DNA from: an uncultured Bacteroidaceae bacterium
GTDB lineage: Bacteria; Bacteroidota; Bacteroidia; Bacteroidales; Bacteroidaceae
Reading direction: 5' to 3'
DNA: 64,000 nt
NCBI GenBank assembly: GCA_905234125.1
Contig: CAJOGQ010000026.1
Span: 1 to 64,000, forward strand
This document shows positions 25,738 to 34,553 of the stretch, in pieces. The notes beneath the pieces are model-generated. The model saw nothing but the letters and a program-made list of their open reading frames with translations, was not told the DNA's origin and ran no database searches. Position 1 is the first letter of the stretch. Each line of letters opens with the position of its first letter. Made by a program: the position numbers and the translations under genes.

Positions 25738-27612
25738 CTACAGCGAGACTTTCACGCCTCCCATGAATGTAGCCTTGGGCATGGGGAAGCCTGCGTAGGT
25801 TTCGTAGCGCTCGGCCAGGATGTTGTCGCCCCTAACGAAGAGGGTGGCGAAGGGAAGGACGCGATAGCTGACGGCAGCGTTGAGCAGGGTGAAGTTCTCC
25901 TTCCTGGCGTTTTCGCCCGTGGCGATATAGAGCCCGCTGACGTTCTGCAGGCCAGCGCTGACAGTCCAGAGGCCACGGTGATAGTTGGCGCCGACATAGA
26001 GCTTGCCCTCGGGTGCTCCGTCGATGGGGGTGTCCATGCGGAGGTAGGAGTAGTTGGCGTTGAGACTCCAATGGGGCGTAAACCGGTAGTCGCCAGAGAG
26101 TTCCAGACCCCAGTTCTCGAAGTCGCCGGTGTTCACGTTGCGGGGCTTGCCGTCGATGCGGACGGTGTTGATGAGGTTGTCGCCTTTGATGTAGAAGACG
26201 TTGGCGCCGAAGTGTCCACGGCCATTGAACCGCTGGGTGAAGGCGAGCTCGTAGTTCATCATGCGCTCAGGCTCCAGATTGGTGGTGGCTGGGGGGAACA
26301 TGTACATCTCGCGGATAATGGGATTGCGGAAGCCTTTGCTGACGAGGGCTTTGAGGTCAGTCCGCGGAGCGAGATGGAAGGAGAGACCGCCTTGGGGCAC
26401 AAGTTCTGTGCCGATGACGCTGTGGTGGTCGAGGCGGAGTCCGGCATCCAAAGTGAGCCAGGGGGCGATGAGCTGGCGGAAGTCGATGTAGCCCGCCACC
26501 TCGTCGGCGTGTTGCTTCTCCACGATGTTGCCGTCCTTGTCCTTGGTCAGATAGGTCTTCTCGCCCGTGGCCTTGTCGGCATTCCATGCGGAACCGCCGA
26601 AGTGCTGCCAATCAACGCCGAACGTGGTGGTGTTGCCCTGGAAGAAAGCAAAGATCTGGTGCCAGGTCAGTCCGCCGATGTAGTCGTTGTGCTTGTAGAG
26701 CGCCGTCTTGGGCGTGCCACCCTCGTTGTAGCCGTCGTCGATGTTGTGATGTCCCCAGTCGAGATAGGCTCGCAGGGCACCGCTGGTCCATCCGTATTGG
26801 TTGACCAGATTGACGCTGGCCAGTCCGCGGGTGATCTTGGCGTCATTGTCGATGAGGGGAGCATCGACGGTGCCGGGATTGCTGCTGTTGAAGTGGGTGA
26901 CGTTGATGTCGCCGTAGGCCTGCCAGTTGGGCGTGAAGTCATAGACGAGCTTGGCGAACCCACCGAACTGCTCGAACTCGGAGTTCCTGCGATGTCCGTC
27001 TGTGCGCTGATACTGCGCCCCGACGATGCTGCTGAACTTGCCCATCTTCAGACGGTTGGTGGCATCGGCCTGGAAGGTGCCATAGCTGCCTCCCTGCACC
27101 TGCACATCGGTCTTTACACCGTCCTGGTGCATCTGGCGGGTCACGATGTTTACCACACCTGCCATCGCATTACTGCCATAGAGCAACGAAGCAGGGCCTC
27201 TCACCACCTCCACCTTCTCGGCCATCATGGTCTGGTAGGCATCGGGGATGGGGTGACCCATCAGTCCAGCATACTGAGGCTGTCCGTCGATGAGCACCAA
27301 CATCTCTGCCCCACTGCCCACGCCACGAATCTTCATGGAGCCGGCCGAGCCTGTGCTCACGCCGTAGCCCAGCACGCCTCGGCTCGTCATGAACAAGCCT
27401 GGCGTCTGTTCCATCACGGTGGGCAGCACGGAGGTGCGATACTGCTCGTTCAGTTGTTCATTGCTAATCGTGGTCACGGTCAGGGGCAGCTGGCGCACAT
27501 CCGTCGCATTCCTCGTGCCCGTCACCACCACGTCCTGCAATTGTGTTTGTGCGAAGCCCCCCAACCCGCAAAGGGGGAGGAATAACGCGATGATGCTTAA
27601 AAGTCTTTTCAT
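25738..27612 (-). CDS. TonB-dependent outer-membrane receptor
   Basis: The 624 residues have a signal peptide, a plug domain (about 25-140: VVVTGTRNATDVRQLPLTVT, MKIRGVGSGAEMLVLIDGQP, EVVRGPASLLYGSNAMAGVV) and a 22-strand barrel-type remainder ending in MGGVKVSL. It has no N-terminal carboxypeptidase-like domain and no SusD partner, so it resembles BtuB/siderophore or cobalamin receptors rather than SusC. The ligand is unknown. The signal peptide (ALFLPLCGLGGFAQ) is partly encoded by a GC-rich palindromic element. The next gene upstream is a DUF362 protein 17 bp away. Confidence 0.88.
   Translation of the reverse strand: MKRLLSIIALFLPLCGLGGFAQTQLQDVVVTGTRNATDVRQLPLTVTTISNEQLNEQYRTSVLPTVMEQTPGLFMTSRGVLGYGVSTGSAGSMKIRGVGSGAEMLVLIDGQPQYAGLMGHPIPDAYQTMMAEKVEVVRGPASLLYGSNAMAGVVNIVTRQMHQDGVKTDVQVQGGSYGTFQADATNRLKMGKFSSIVGAQYQRTDGHRRNSEFEQFGGFAKLVYDFTPNWQAYGDINVTHFNSSNPGTVDAPLIDNDAKITRGLASVNLVNQYGWTSGALRAYLDWGHHNIDDGYNEGGTPKTALYKHNDYIGGLTWHQIFAFFQGNTTTFGVDWQHFGGSAWNADKATGEKTYLTKDKDGNIVEKQHADEVAGYIDFRQLIAPWLTLDAGLRLDHHSVIGTELVPQGGLSFHLAPRTDLKALVSKGFRNPIIREMYMFPPATTNLEPERMMNYELAFTQRFNGRGHFGANVFYIKGDNLINTVRIDGKPRNVNTGDFENWGLELSGDYRFTPHWSLNANYSYLRMDTPIDGAPEGKLYVGANYHRGLWTVSAGLQNVSGLYIATGENARKENFTLLNAAVSYRVLPFATLFVRGDNILAERYETYAGFPMPKATFMGGVKVSL
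27556..27580. repeat. GC-rich palindromic element inside the TonB-receptor signal sequence
   Basis: CCCCCCAACCC and GGGGGAG are opposed here, within codons for the hydrophobic core of the signal peptide. Confidence 0.5.
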
Positions 27613-27629
27613 CGTTAATGATACTTTTC

Positions 27630-28583
27630 TTATTTGTCGAGTGAAATCATCTTGTAGTTCGTGGTGCCCATGCCAATCTTCTCACCCCATTCCACGATGT
27701 GAATGCCGTGTTGCCGTTCGATGCGTTGCTTCAGGGGATCGGGATTGTTATTTCCATCTTTCTTCACCTGATAGATGAGGTCGTAGGCGGCACGGTCACA
27801 GGCAATGGGGTCGATGGAAGCCACGATGCCAATGTCCTGAATCTCAGGAGCACGTGGGTGGGCATCGCAGTCACAGTCGATGGAGATGTTGTTGAGTACG
27901 TTGATATAGACAATGTTGTCTTTGCCGAACCAGTTGGCAACGGCCTGTGCGGCGGCTGCCATGCTCTCAAGGAATGCATCCTGTGGCTGGGTGTGTTGCC
28001 AAGCATCAGGCAGTTTGCTGGTCACACCGTGGGAATGAATGTAACCCTTGCCTGCCGAAGAGGCAAAACCAATGCTCTGGTTCTTCAGCACACCTCCGAA
28101 ACCTCCCATCACGTGTCCCTTGAAGTGGGCGAGGTTGATACAGAAGTCGTAGTTGGCGAGGTGCTCACCCACGATGTCATACTTGAGCCAGGTCTTGTCC
28201 TGTACGGGGATGCGCAACTCGCCATACTCATCCATGATATCAACGGCAAAGAGGCTGTCGAACCCATGTTCGTGGATGGTCTCCCAATGCTTCGTCACGT
28301 CCTGTCGGCTTCCTCCGTAGGCAGTACAGCACTCAATGATGGTGCCGTTCACCTTGTCGACGAGGTTACGGATGAGTGTGGGTTTCAGGTAGTTGTTGCC
28401 ACCGCTCTCGCCCGTGCTGATTTTCACGCCCACACGTCCGTGTTCCTTCACACCGAGTGCGTCATAGATTTTCACTAACGATTCAGGCGTGATTTCCTTC
28501 GTGAAATACACCTTGGCCTGCTGGGCGAAGCTCCCTATTCCGCAAAGGAATAGTGCTAACGTAACAAGTGTCTTTGTCATCAT
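27630..28583 (-). CDS. exported DUF362-domain protein
   Basis: The 317 residues start with a signal peptide (MMTKTLVTLALFLCGIGSFAQ); a start at the second Met is equally possible. The rest matches DUF362: GVKISTGESGGNNYLKPTLI, NLAHFKGHVMGGFGGVLKNQ and DPIACDRAAYDLIY. Many DUF362 proteins carry ferredoxin clusters; this one has no CxxCxxC motif. The biochemical activity is unknown. It sits between the TonB receptor and the GH51 gene on the same strand. Confidence 0.8.
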   Translation of the reverse strand: MMTKTLVTLALFLCGIGSFAQQAKVYFTKEITPESLVKIYDALGVKEHGRVGVKISTGESGGNNYLKPTLIRNLVDKVNGTIIECCTAYGGSRQDVTKHWETIHEHGFDSLFAVDIMDEYGELRIPVQDKTWLKYDIVGEHLANYDFCINLAHFKGHVMGGFGGVLKNQSIGFASSAGKGYIHSHGVTSKLPDAWQHTQPQDAFLESMAAAAQAVANWFGKDNIVYINVLNNISIDCDCDAHPRAPEIQDIGIVASIDPIACDRAAYDLIYQVKKDGNNNPDPLKQRIERQHGIHIVEWGEKIGMGTTNYKMISLDK

Positions 28584-28599
28584 GTCGAATATTGAAAAG

Positions 28600-28660
28600 C
28601 GAACACGAATCTCTCGAATTTACACGCATGATTCGTGTAGATTTGTGAGGTTCGTGTTCG
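28600..28660. repeat. intercistronic hairpin, imperfect 27-bp inverted repeat
   Basis: CGAACACGAA...TACACG (28600-28626) pairs with CGTGTA...TTCGTGTTCG (28634-28660) with four mismatches. It fills the gap between GH51 and DUF362 genes. Similar CGAACACGAA hairpins are, as I recall, dispersed in Bacteroidales genomes; it may protect mRNA ends. Confidence 0.65.
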
Positions 28661-28670
28661 TTTAGGCTGG

Positions 28671-30674
28671 TTACTTCTTTATCTTATATATATAGAATGT
28701 ACGTGCGGGAACGGTGATGCTCTGCTGGGGAGCCGTCACGGTGAGCGATGAGGTCTGAGGAATGATCTTCGTGGGTTCCTCAATGGTGTTCTCAGCCGTC
28801 AGGTTGTCGCTGTGGAACGTGATGAGCTGAGCCGTGTGGTCGCCCTTCATGCCCTTGAGGTTGAGGGTCACAGGCTGAGGCGTATCGCCCGTGTTCACCA
28901 CCTTCACGATGACCTCGTTTGTGTTCTTGTCGAACACAGCCGATGCGAAGAGGTTGTCCTGGTCAGGATTGCCAGCCACAGCCTTGCCGTTCATGGTGAG
29001 GGTGAGCTGGTTGGTGCCCTTGTTCAGCGAGTAGAGCTGTTGCACATAGTAGGCGCAGGAGTTGAACTTGTTCAGGTTGTCGTACCAGATGGCATCAGGA
29101 CGCCATTGCCAGCCTTCCACATGAGCGAAGAGGGGTGCGTATGTCGCCATCTCCACCACGTCGGCATTGCGCTCCAGACCCGTCATGAAAGCGGCCTCCA
29201 TCAACGCAGCGTTGAAATGGTTCCACTTCTTGCCTGCTCCGTGACAAGCATATTCGCCGGCAAACACTTTCGGTCCCTTGCGAGGATAGCTGTCGTAGCG
29301 GTTGGCGCCACAGTTGCCCCAGCGCTGCTTGGCTGCGGGTGTGCCCAGGAACCACTCCTCATTGCGATAGTAGTGCTCATCCACGAGGTCAGCACCAATC
29401 TTGCGCATCTCAGGCCACAGATACTCGAACTCCTTGCCCTCAGAGTCAGGACCGCTGGTGCCCACAATCTTGATGTTTGGATATTGCTTGCGCACCTGCT
29501 CCACGAATGGCTTCAGGTTCTCAGGGTAGATGGAACCCCACTGCTCGTTGCCGATGCCCACATACTTGAGGTTGAAGGGGGCTGGGTGACCCATGTCGGC
29601 ACGAAGCTTTGCCCATACGTTCTTGGCTGGGTCGCCGTTGGCAAACTCGATGAGGTCGAGCACGTCGTCGATGTAAGGTTGCAACTGATCCACAGGCACG
29701 TGAGCATCACTGCGGTTCGAACCATTCTGGAACTCACACGAAAGACCCACACTCACCACAGGCAGTGGCTCAGCGCCAATCTCCTCCGACAGCAGGAAAT
29801 ACTCGTAGAAGCCGAGTCCGTAGCTCTGGAAGTAGTCAGGGAAGTAACGATGCGTGAAGGTGTAGTGCCAGCGGTTCTCGTTCAACGGACGGTTCTCGAC
29901 AGGCCCTACCGAGTTCTTCCATTGGTAGCGGGTTGCCAAATCTGTGCCCTCCACGATGCAACCACCAGGGAAGCGGAACACACCTGGGTGCAACTGCTCC
30001 AAGCTCTCAGCCAAGTCCTTGCGCATACCGTTCTCATGTCCCTTGTAGGTGTCGACAGGGAAGAGGCTCACGTGCTCCACATCAGTGGTCACCTTCGAGT
30101 CGCCCCACACCCTCAGATGCGCTTTCGCAAACGTCCGGCTGGGTTTGAGGATGGCTGTGTACTTCTTCCATTCTTTTCCACTTACTTCCACACTGCCGTT
30201 GCCCAACTTTTGGTCGTCGCCCATCGTGGCATTGTCCACGATGTCAATCCACAGTTTGGCTGTTCCACCATCGGGCACACGAGCCCAAACAGAGAAGCGA
30301 TACTCCTCACCGCCCTTCACGCCCATGCCGAAGAAGCCGTGATTCTCAATCATCGTGTGCTTGTCACGATGTCCTGACGGAGCCAGTCTCACGTAGTGTG
30401 GGTTCTTGTTGAAAGGGCCATCGTCCTTCAGCGTCACCTTGCCAGAGATGTCCCATCCTGCAAAGTGGTTAGGAAACTCAAACGAGCGGTTCTTCACCAA
30501 TTCGCCATACAAACCGCCATCAGCGGCGTAGTTGATGTCTTCGAAGAAGATACCATACATGGTTGAAGGAATCGCGCCACCCACCTTTGCCGTGTTCACG
30601 TCAAACGTGTGTGTTTGTGCCATCATGCTGCCGGCCATTGCCAGTGTGGCACACAATGAAATCATTTTCTTCAT
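28671..30674 (-). CDS. exported alpha-L-arabinofuranosidase (GH51)
   Basis: The 667 residues have a signal peptide (MKKMISLCATLAMAGSMMAQ), an N-terminal carbohydrate-binding-like beta domain, then the GH51 barrel: FRFPGGCIVEGTDLATRYQW, YVGIGNEQWG with the acid/base Glu, and LVDEHYYRNEEWFL with the nucleophile Glu. A C-terminal beta domain follows. It should release terminal arabinofuranose from arabinan or arabinoxylan side chains. Export suggests action in the periplasm or outside. It has its own promoter. Confidence 0.92.
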   Translation of the reverse strand: MKKMISLCATLAMAGSMMAQTHTFDVNTAKVGGAIPSTMYGIFFEDINYAADGGLYGELVKNRSFEFPNHFAGWDISGKVTLKDDGPFNKNPHYVRLAPSGHRDKHTMIENHGFFGMGVKGGEEYRFSVWARVPDGGTAKLWIDIVDNATMGDDQKLGNGSVEVSGKEWKKYTAILKPSRTFAKAHLRVWGDSKVTTDVEHVSLFPVDTYKGHENGMRKDLAESLEQLHPGVFRFPGGCIVEGTDLATRYQWKNSVGPVENRPLNENRWHYTFTHRYFPDYFQSYGLGFYEYFLLSEEIGAEPLPVVSVGLSCEFQNGSNRSDAHVPVDQLQPYIDDVLDLIEFANGDPAKNVWAKLRADMGHPAPFNLKYVGIGNEQWGSIYPENLKPFVEQVRKQYPNIKIVGTSGPDSEGKEFEYLWPEMRKIGADLVDEHYYRNEEWFLGTPAAKQRWGNCGANRYDSYPRKGPKVFAGEYACHGAGKKWNHFNAALMEAAFMTGLERNADVVEMATYAPLFAHVEGWQWRPDAIWYDNLNKFNSCAYYVQQLYSLNKGTNQLTLTMNGKAVAGNPDQDNLFASAVFDKNTNEVIVKVVNTGDTPQPVTLNLKGMKGDHTAQLITFHSDNLTAENTIEEPTKIIPQTSSLTVTAPQQSITVPARTFYIYKIKK

Positions 30675-30716
30675 AAAGTTAGTCTTTATTCAGGTTAATA
30701 CTTTTACAAATCTCGG

Positions 30717-30747
30717 CAAAGGTAACACTTTTTTTCTTGTCTGCAAA
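30717..30747 (-). promoter_or_regulatory. promoter of the GH51 gene
   Basis: On the minus strand TTTG (30744-30747) precedes TACCTTTG (30717-30724) by 19 bp; the leader is about 36 nt. Confidence 0.75.
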
Positions 30748-30850
30748 AGGATTGCGATAAAAAGGACAAAATGTAGGGTCGATAAACAAAAAAATGCGCT
30801 GCAAAAAGGTTAAAAAAGCAATGACTCAATGACTATTTCTTGGAAAACTG

Positions 30851-30881
30851 TTGGTGTGTTCAATAATTTTTTGTACTTTTG
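30851..30881 (+). promoter_or_regulatory. promoter of the frameshifted outer-membrane protein gene
   Basis: TTG (30851-30853) and TACTTTTG (30874-30881) are 20 bp apart, 57 bp before the start codon. Confidence 0.65.
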
Positions 30882-30937
30882 TGCCCGAAAAAGAAACCGA
30901 AATCATATTATCAACCACTAAAAACTAAATTCAACGT

Positions 30938-31553
30938 ATGAAAAAGAACTTTTTGAGCCTTGCTGTCATGGTTGCAGCACTCACATTCGCATTGCCATCA
31001 CAGGCACAAGTTAAATTCGGTATCAAGGAATGTTGACAACATCAGTCTGAAGGATATGAAGGCCAACGTCAGCGCCAAGAACCAGACTGGTTTCTTTGCT
31101 GGTGTCACTGCAGATGTGACCATTCCACTCGCCGGCCTTGGGGCTGATGTTGCCCTCCTTTATGACAACAAGGTCATTGGTGTGAAGGAAAACGGCGAAG
31201 AAGCCAACAAGACACTCCACTACATTGATTTGCCCATCAATGCAAAATACACCATCGGGTTCAGCACCTTGGTCAGCGCATATATTGCTACAGGTCCTCA
31301 ATTCTCTTGGAACATTGGTGACAGAAATTGGCGTCCTGCCAACATCGATCAGGATTGGGAGCTGAAGAAGTCTGAGTTCTCTTGGAATGTAGGATGCGGT
31401 GTGACTGCCCTCAAGCATGTTCGCGTAGGTTACAACTTCAACATCGCCTTTGGCAAGACGGCAGAAATGACCTACACTGACGCGGCAGGCAAGATTGTGA
31501 AGGGTAAGCTCAGAAACAACACCCATCAGATTTCTCTCACTTATCTGTTCTGA
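30938..31553 (+). pseudogene. outer-membrane beta-barrel protein (PorT-like), frameshifted
   Basis: The ATG at 30938 encodes MKKNFLSLAVMVAALTFALP, a normal signal peptide, then VKFGIKEC and a stop at 31034-31036. The family sequence continues in another frame as NVDNISLKDMKANVSAKNQT to the end at 31553 (LRNNTHQISLTYLF). Homologues read FGIKxGLNVDNIS, so about eight bases appear to be missing near 31028. The track ORF at 30960 uses a nonsense N-terminus and would lack a signal peptide. The promoter and the rest of the barrel are intact, so either the mutation is recent or it is a sequence error. priA starts at the last base of its stop codon. Confidence 0.75.
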
Positions 31554-33607
31554 TGTTTGCTGACATCACACTCCCCATACCATTCGACAGCTTCACATAC
31601 CTCGTTCCCTCCGACATGGAGTCTCGAGTGATGCGAGGCTGTCGAGTTGTTGTGTCCCTTGGCAAGAACAAGATCTATACGGGTGTGGTGTTACGTACTC
31701 ACGACAAAGCCCCAGAAGGGGTGGAGATCAAGCCTATCTTAGAGGTGCTGGATGAACACCCTGTGGTGAACGAGCAGCAGTTCGCTTTCTGGCAATGGAT
31801 TGCCAACTATTATCTTTGTCCCTTGGGCGACGTGATGAAGGCTGGATTGCCTGGAGCCATGAAACCCAAGGATGAGAAGGCGCTGAAGGAGTCCAGTCGC
31901 AAAAGAAAGGGGAAAGGAGCAGGGGACATGGAGCAAGAGGACACCCCAAGTTCCAACATTTCTCTTGCCTCCAGCTCCTTGCCCCTTGCCCCATTCTCTC
32001 CCGCTCAACAAACAGCCATGAACAGCATTGAAGAGGCGTTCCTCACCAAGAACGTCACCCTCCTTCATGGTGTCACCTCTTCGGGCAAGACCGAAATTTA
32101 TATCCATCTTATTGATAAGTACTTGCGTCAAGGCAAGCAGGTGCTTTATCTTCTCCCCGAAATTGCTCTGACCACCCAAATCACAGAACGTCTCCGACGG
32201 GTGTTTGGCGACAGCATGGGGGTCTATCATTCCAAATTCACCGATGCCCAACGCCTCGATGTTTACAAACGTCAAGCCTCTTCCTTGCCTTACCAACTGA
32301 TTCTGGGCGTTCGTTCCAGCATCTTCCTGCCCTTCCAAAACCTCGGACTCGTCATTGTCGATGAGGAGCATGAGCAGAGTTACAAGCAACAGGAACCAGC
32401 TCCACGTTACCATGCCCGCAATGCTGGCATTATGTTGGCGCACATGTTCAAGGCCAAAACCTTGTTGGGCACAGCAACACCTTCTTTTGAGGTCTATCAT
32501 CTGGCACACAAGAATCGTTATGGTTACGTGCGACTCACCCAACGTTTCCGTGATATGCAACTGCCTACGATTGAGGTGGTGGACACCAAAGAAGCCAAAC
32601 GCAAGAAGCAGATGAAAGGAGCCTTCTCACCCCGTCTCATCGAAGCGATGAAGGAAGCCCTCGAACGGAAAGAGCAAATCATCCTCTTCCAGAATCGTCG
32701 TGGCTTCTCCTCGTTCATCGAGTGCAAGACCTGCGGATGGGTGCCCCGTTGTCCGCATTGCGATGTCACCTTAACCCTCCACAAGAAGACCTCCACGCTC
32801 ACTTGCCATTATTGTGGTTACACGGCTCATATCCCTGAACGCTGTCCCGCCTGCGAGGAGAACAAATTCATGGACATCGGCACGGGCACAGAGAAGATTG
32901 AGGAGCAAATCGCCCAAATCTTCCCAGAGGCGACCACCCTGCGCATGGATCTCGACACAACCAAGACGCGTGGTCAGTACGAGCGCATCATCAACGACTT
33001 CTCCACCCATCAAGCCGACATCCTCATTGGCACGCAGATGGTCACCAAAGGGTTGGACTTCGACCATGTGTCAGTCGTGGGCATTCTTGATGCCGACACC
33101 ATGCTCAACCTGCCAGACTTCCGTAGTTATGAGCGCACCTTCCAAACGCTGAGTCAGGTGGCAGGTCGTGCTGGTCGCAACAACACGGCCGGACTGGTCA
33201 TCCTCCAGACTCGTTCAGCCGACAGCGACATCATCCGCCAAATCACCCAAAATGACTACTGGCAGATGTTCTATGCCCAGATGACGGAGCGCCAACTCTT
33301 CCACTATCCCCCCTTCCGCCGACTCATCTATGTCTATCTGCGCCACAAGGACGACCATCTGTTGGAACACTTGGCCGATGAGATGGCACAACGTCTGCGT
33401 GCAGTCTTTGGCGACCGTGTGCTGGGTCCCGACCGACCTCCCATTGCACGAATCCAATCCCTTTACATTCGCAAAATCATGCTCAAGATGGAGTTGCAGG
33501 CCTCTGCGGACAAGGTGCGTCAAACCCTGATTGCTATCCAGCAGCAGATGCTCTCCTTGCCCATCGCCAAAAACCTCAATATCTATTACGACGTTGACCC
33601 GCTATAG
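31553..33607 (+). CDS. priA: primosomal protein N' (replication restart helicase), shortened
   Basis: The 684 residues have the PriA 3'-DNA-binding domain (1-105), Walker A GVTSSGKT (173-180), DEEHEQSYKQ, the zinc-binding cysteine cluster (CKTCGWVPRCPHCDVT, CHYCGYTAHIPERCPACE) and the late helicase motifs (GTQMVTKGLDF, QVAGRAGR). It restarts stalled forks and loads the replicative helicase. Between residues 105 and 150, where Bacteroidales homologues have a winged-helix and linker region of well over 100 residues, there is only a low-complexity stretch (SRKRKGKGAGDMEQED and SLASSSLPLAP) encoded by two 7-bp tracts. This may be a deletion sealed by repeat sequence. Confidence 0.93.
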   Translation: MFADITLPIPFDSFTYLVPSDMESRVMRGCRVVVSLGKNKIYTGVVLRTHDKAPEGVEIKPILEVLDEHPVVNEQQFAFWQWIANYYLCPLGDVMKAGLPGAMKPKDEKALKESSRKRKGKGAGDMEQEDTPSSNISLASSSLPLAPFSPAQQTAMNSIEEAFLTKNVTLLHGVTSSGKTEIYIHLIDKYLRQGKQVLYLLPEIALTTQITERLRRVFGDSMGVYHSKFTDAQRLDVYKRQASSLPYQLILGVRSSIFLPFQNLGLVIVDEEHEQSYKQQEPAPRYHARNAGIMLAHMFKAKTLLGTATPSFEVYHLAHKNRYGYVRLTQRFRDMQLPTIEVVDTKEAKRKKQMKGAFSPRLIEAMKEALERKEQIILFQNRRGFSSFIECKTCGWVPRCPHCDVTLTLHKKTSTLTCHYCGYTAHIPERCPACEENKFMDIGTGTEKIEEQIAQIFPEATTLRMDLDTTKTRGQYERIINDFSTHQADILIGTQMVTKGLDFDHVSVVGILDADTMLNLPDFRSYERTFQTLSQVAGRAGRNNTAGLVILQTRSADSDIIRQITQNDYWQMFYAQMTERQLFHYPPFRRLIYVYLRHKDDHLLEHLADEMAQRLRAVFGDRVLGPDRPPIARIQSLYIRKIMLKMELQASADKVRQTLIAIQQQMLSLPIAKNLNIYYDVDPL
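31906..31940. repeat. five-unit 7-bp-period tract inside priA (purine-rich)
   Basis: Units aaagggg, aaaggag, cagggga, catggag, caagagg encode the basic-to-acidic linker. Confidence 0.7.
31965..31992. repeat. four-unit 7-bp-period tract inside priA (pyrimidine-rich)
   Basis: Units ttgcctc, cagctcc, ttgcccc, ttgcccc encode LASSSLPLAP. The complement of the upstream tract resembles this one, so the two form a loose inverted pair. Confidence 0.75.
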
Positions 33608-33669
33608 ACAAACGCACCCCTTTTTAGCACTCTTTTCATGTTTTTGTGCATTAAAAAGTCTTTATTTTA

Positions 33670-33699
33670 TTGCCGATAGGAAAAAATGTCGTACCTTTG
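33670..33699 (+). promoter_or_regulatory. promoter of etfBA
   Basis: TTG (33670-33672) and TACCTTTG (33692-33699) are 19 bp apart; leader about 35 nt. Confidence 0.7.
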
Positions 33700-33741
33700 C
33701 AAACCAATTCGCAAACTAAAAACAATCAATACATTAACTTT

Positions 33742-34551
33742 ATGAGTTTGAAAATCATTGTGCTCGCAAAGCAGGTGCCCGACACACGCAATGTCGGACC
33801 TGATGCGATGACTCCAGAGGGTACAGTGAACCGTGCAGCGCTGCCTGCTGTGTTCAACCCTGAAGATTTGAACGCCCTTGAACAGGCTTTGCGCCTAAAG
33901 GACGCTAACCCTGGTTCCACCATCACCATGCTCACCATGGGTCTGCCCAAGGCTGCCGAGGTGCTGAAGGAAGGTATCTATCGTGGTGCCGATGAAGGCA
34001 TCCTGATTTCTGACCGTCCTCTTGGCGGTGCCGACACCCTTGCCACTTCCTACACGCTGGCTCAGGCCATCAAGAAGGTGGGCGACTACGACATCATCCT
34101 CTGCGGACGTCAGGCCATCGATGGTGACACCGCCCAGGTAGGTCCACAGGTGGCTGAGAAGTTGGGGCTCACCCAGATCACTTACACGGAGGAAATCCTC
34201 TCCCTCGACAAGGAAGCCAAGAAGATTGTGGCCAAGCGTCACATCGATGGTGGTGTCGAGACAGTTGAAGGTCCTCTCCCCATCGTGGTGACGGTAAACG
34301 GCTCTGCCGCTCCTTGCCGTGTGCGCAACGTGAAGCGTGTGTGGGCTAACAAGAACCGCGAGTTCACCACTTGGGGTGCTGCCGACATCGATGCCGATCC
34401 AGCACAGATTGGTAAGGCTGGTTCTCCCACCAACGTGAAGGCCGTGAAGAGCATTGTCTTCAAAGCGAAAGAAAACAAGACCCTCACTTCCTCTGATGCA
34501 GACGTCGAGAGTCTTATTGTTGAACTTATGGAAAGCAACACCATCGGATAA
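33742..34551 (+). CDS. etfB: electron transfer flavoprotein, beta subunit
   Basis: The start at 33742 (MSLKIIVLAKQVPDTRNVGP) is chosen because the track's longer reading begins upstream of the promoter box; 269 residues result. IVLAKQVPDT, LCGRQAIDGDTAQVGPQVAE and the RYCNxPNVK-like late region identify EtfB. Together with EtfA it binds FAD and AMP and carries electrons from acyl-CoA dehydrogenase. It is 2 bp upstream of etfA. Confidence 0.93.
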   Translation: MSLKIIVLAKQVPDTRNVGPDAMTPEGTVNRAALPAVFNPEDLNALEQALRLKDANPGSTITMLTMGLPKAAEVLKEGIYRGADEGILISDRPLGGADTLATSYTLAQAIKKVGDYDIILCGRQAIDGDTAQVGPQVAEKLGLTQITYTEEILSLDKEAKKIVAKRHIDGGVETVEGPLPIVVTVNGSAAPCRVRNVKRVWANKNREFTTWGAADIDADPAQIGKAGSPTNVKAVKSIVFKAKENKTLTSSDADVESLIVELMESNTIG

Positions 34552-34553
34552 TC

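Noticed and set aside
25672-27585. 637-residue plus-strand ORF opposite the TonB receptor
   Set aside because: No signal peptide or domain pattern; the opposite strand encodes a complete receptor.
28812-30377. 521-residue plus-strand ORF opposite the GH51 gene
   Set aside because: Antisense to a complete GH51 enzyme with catalytic motifs.
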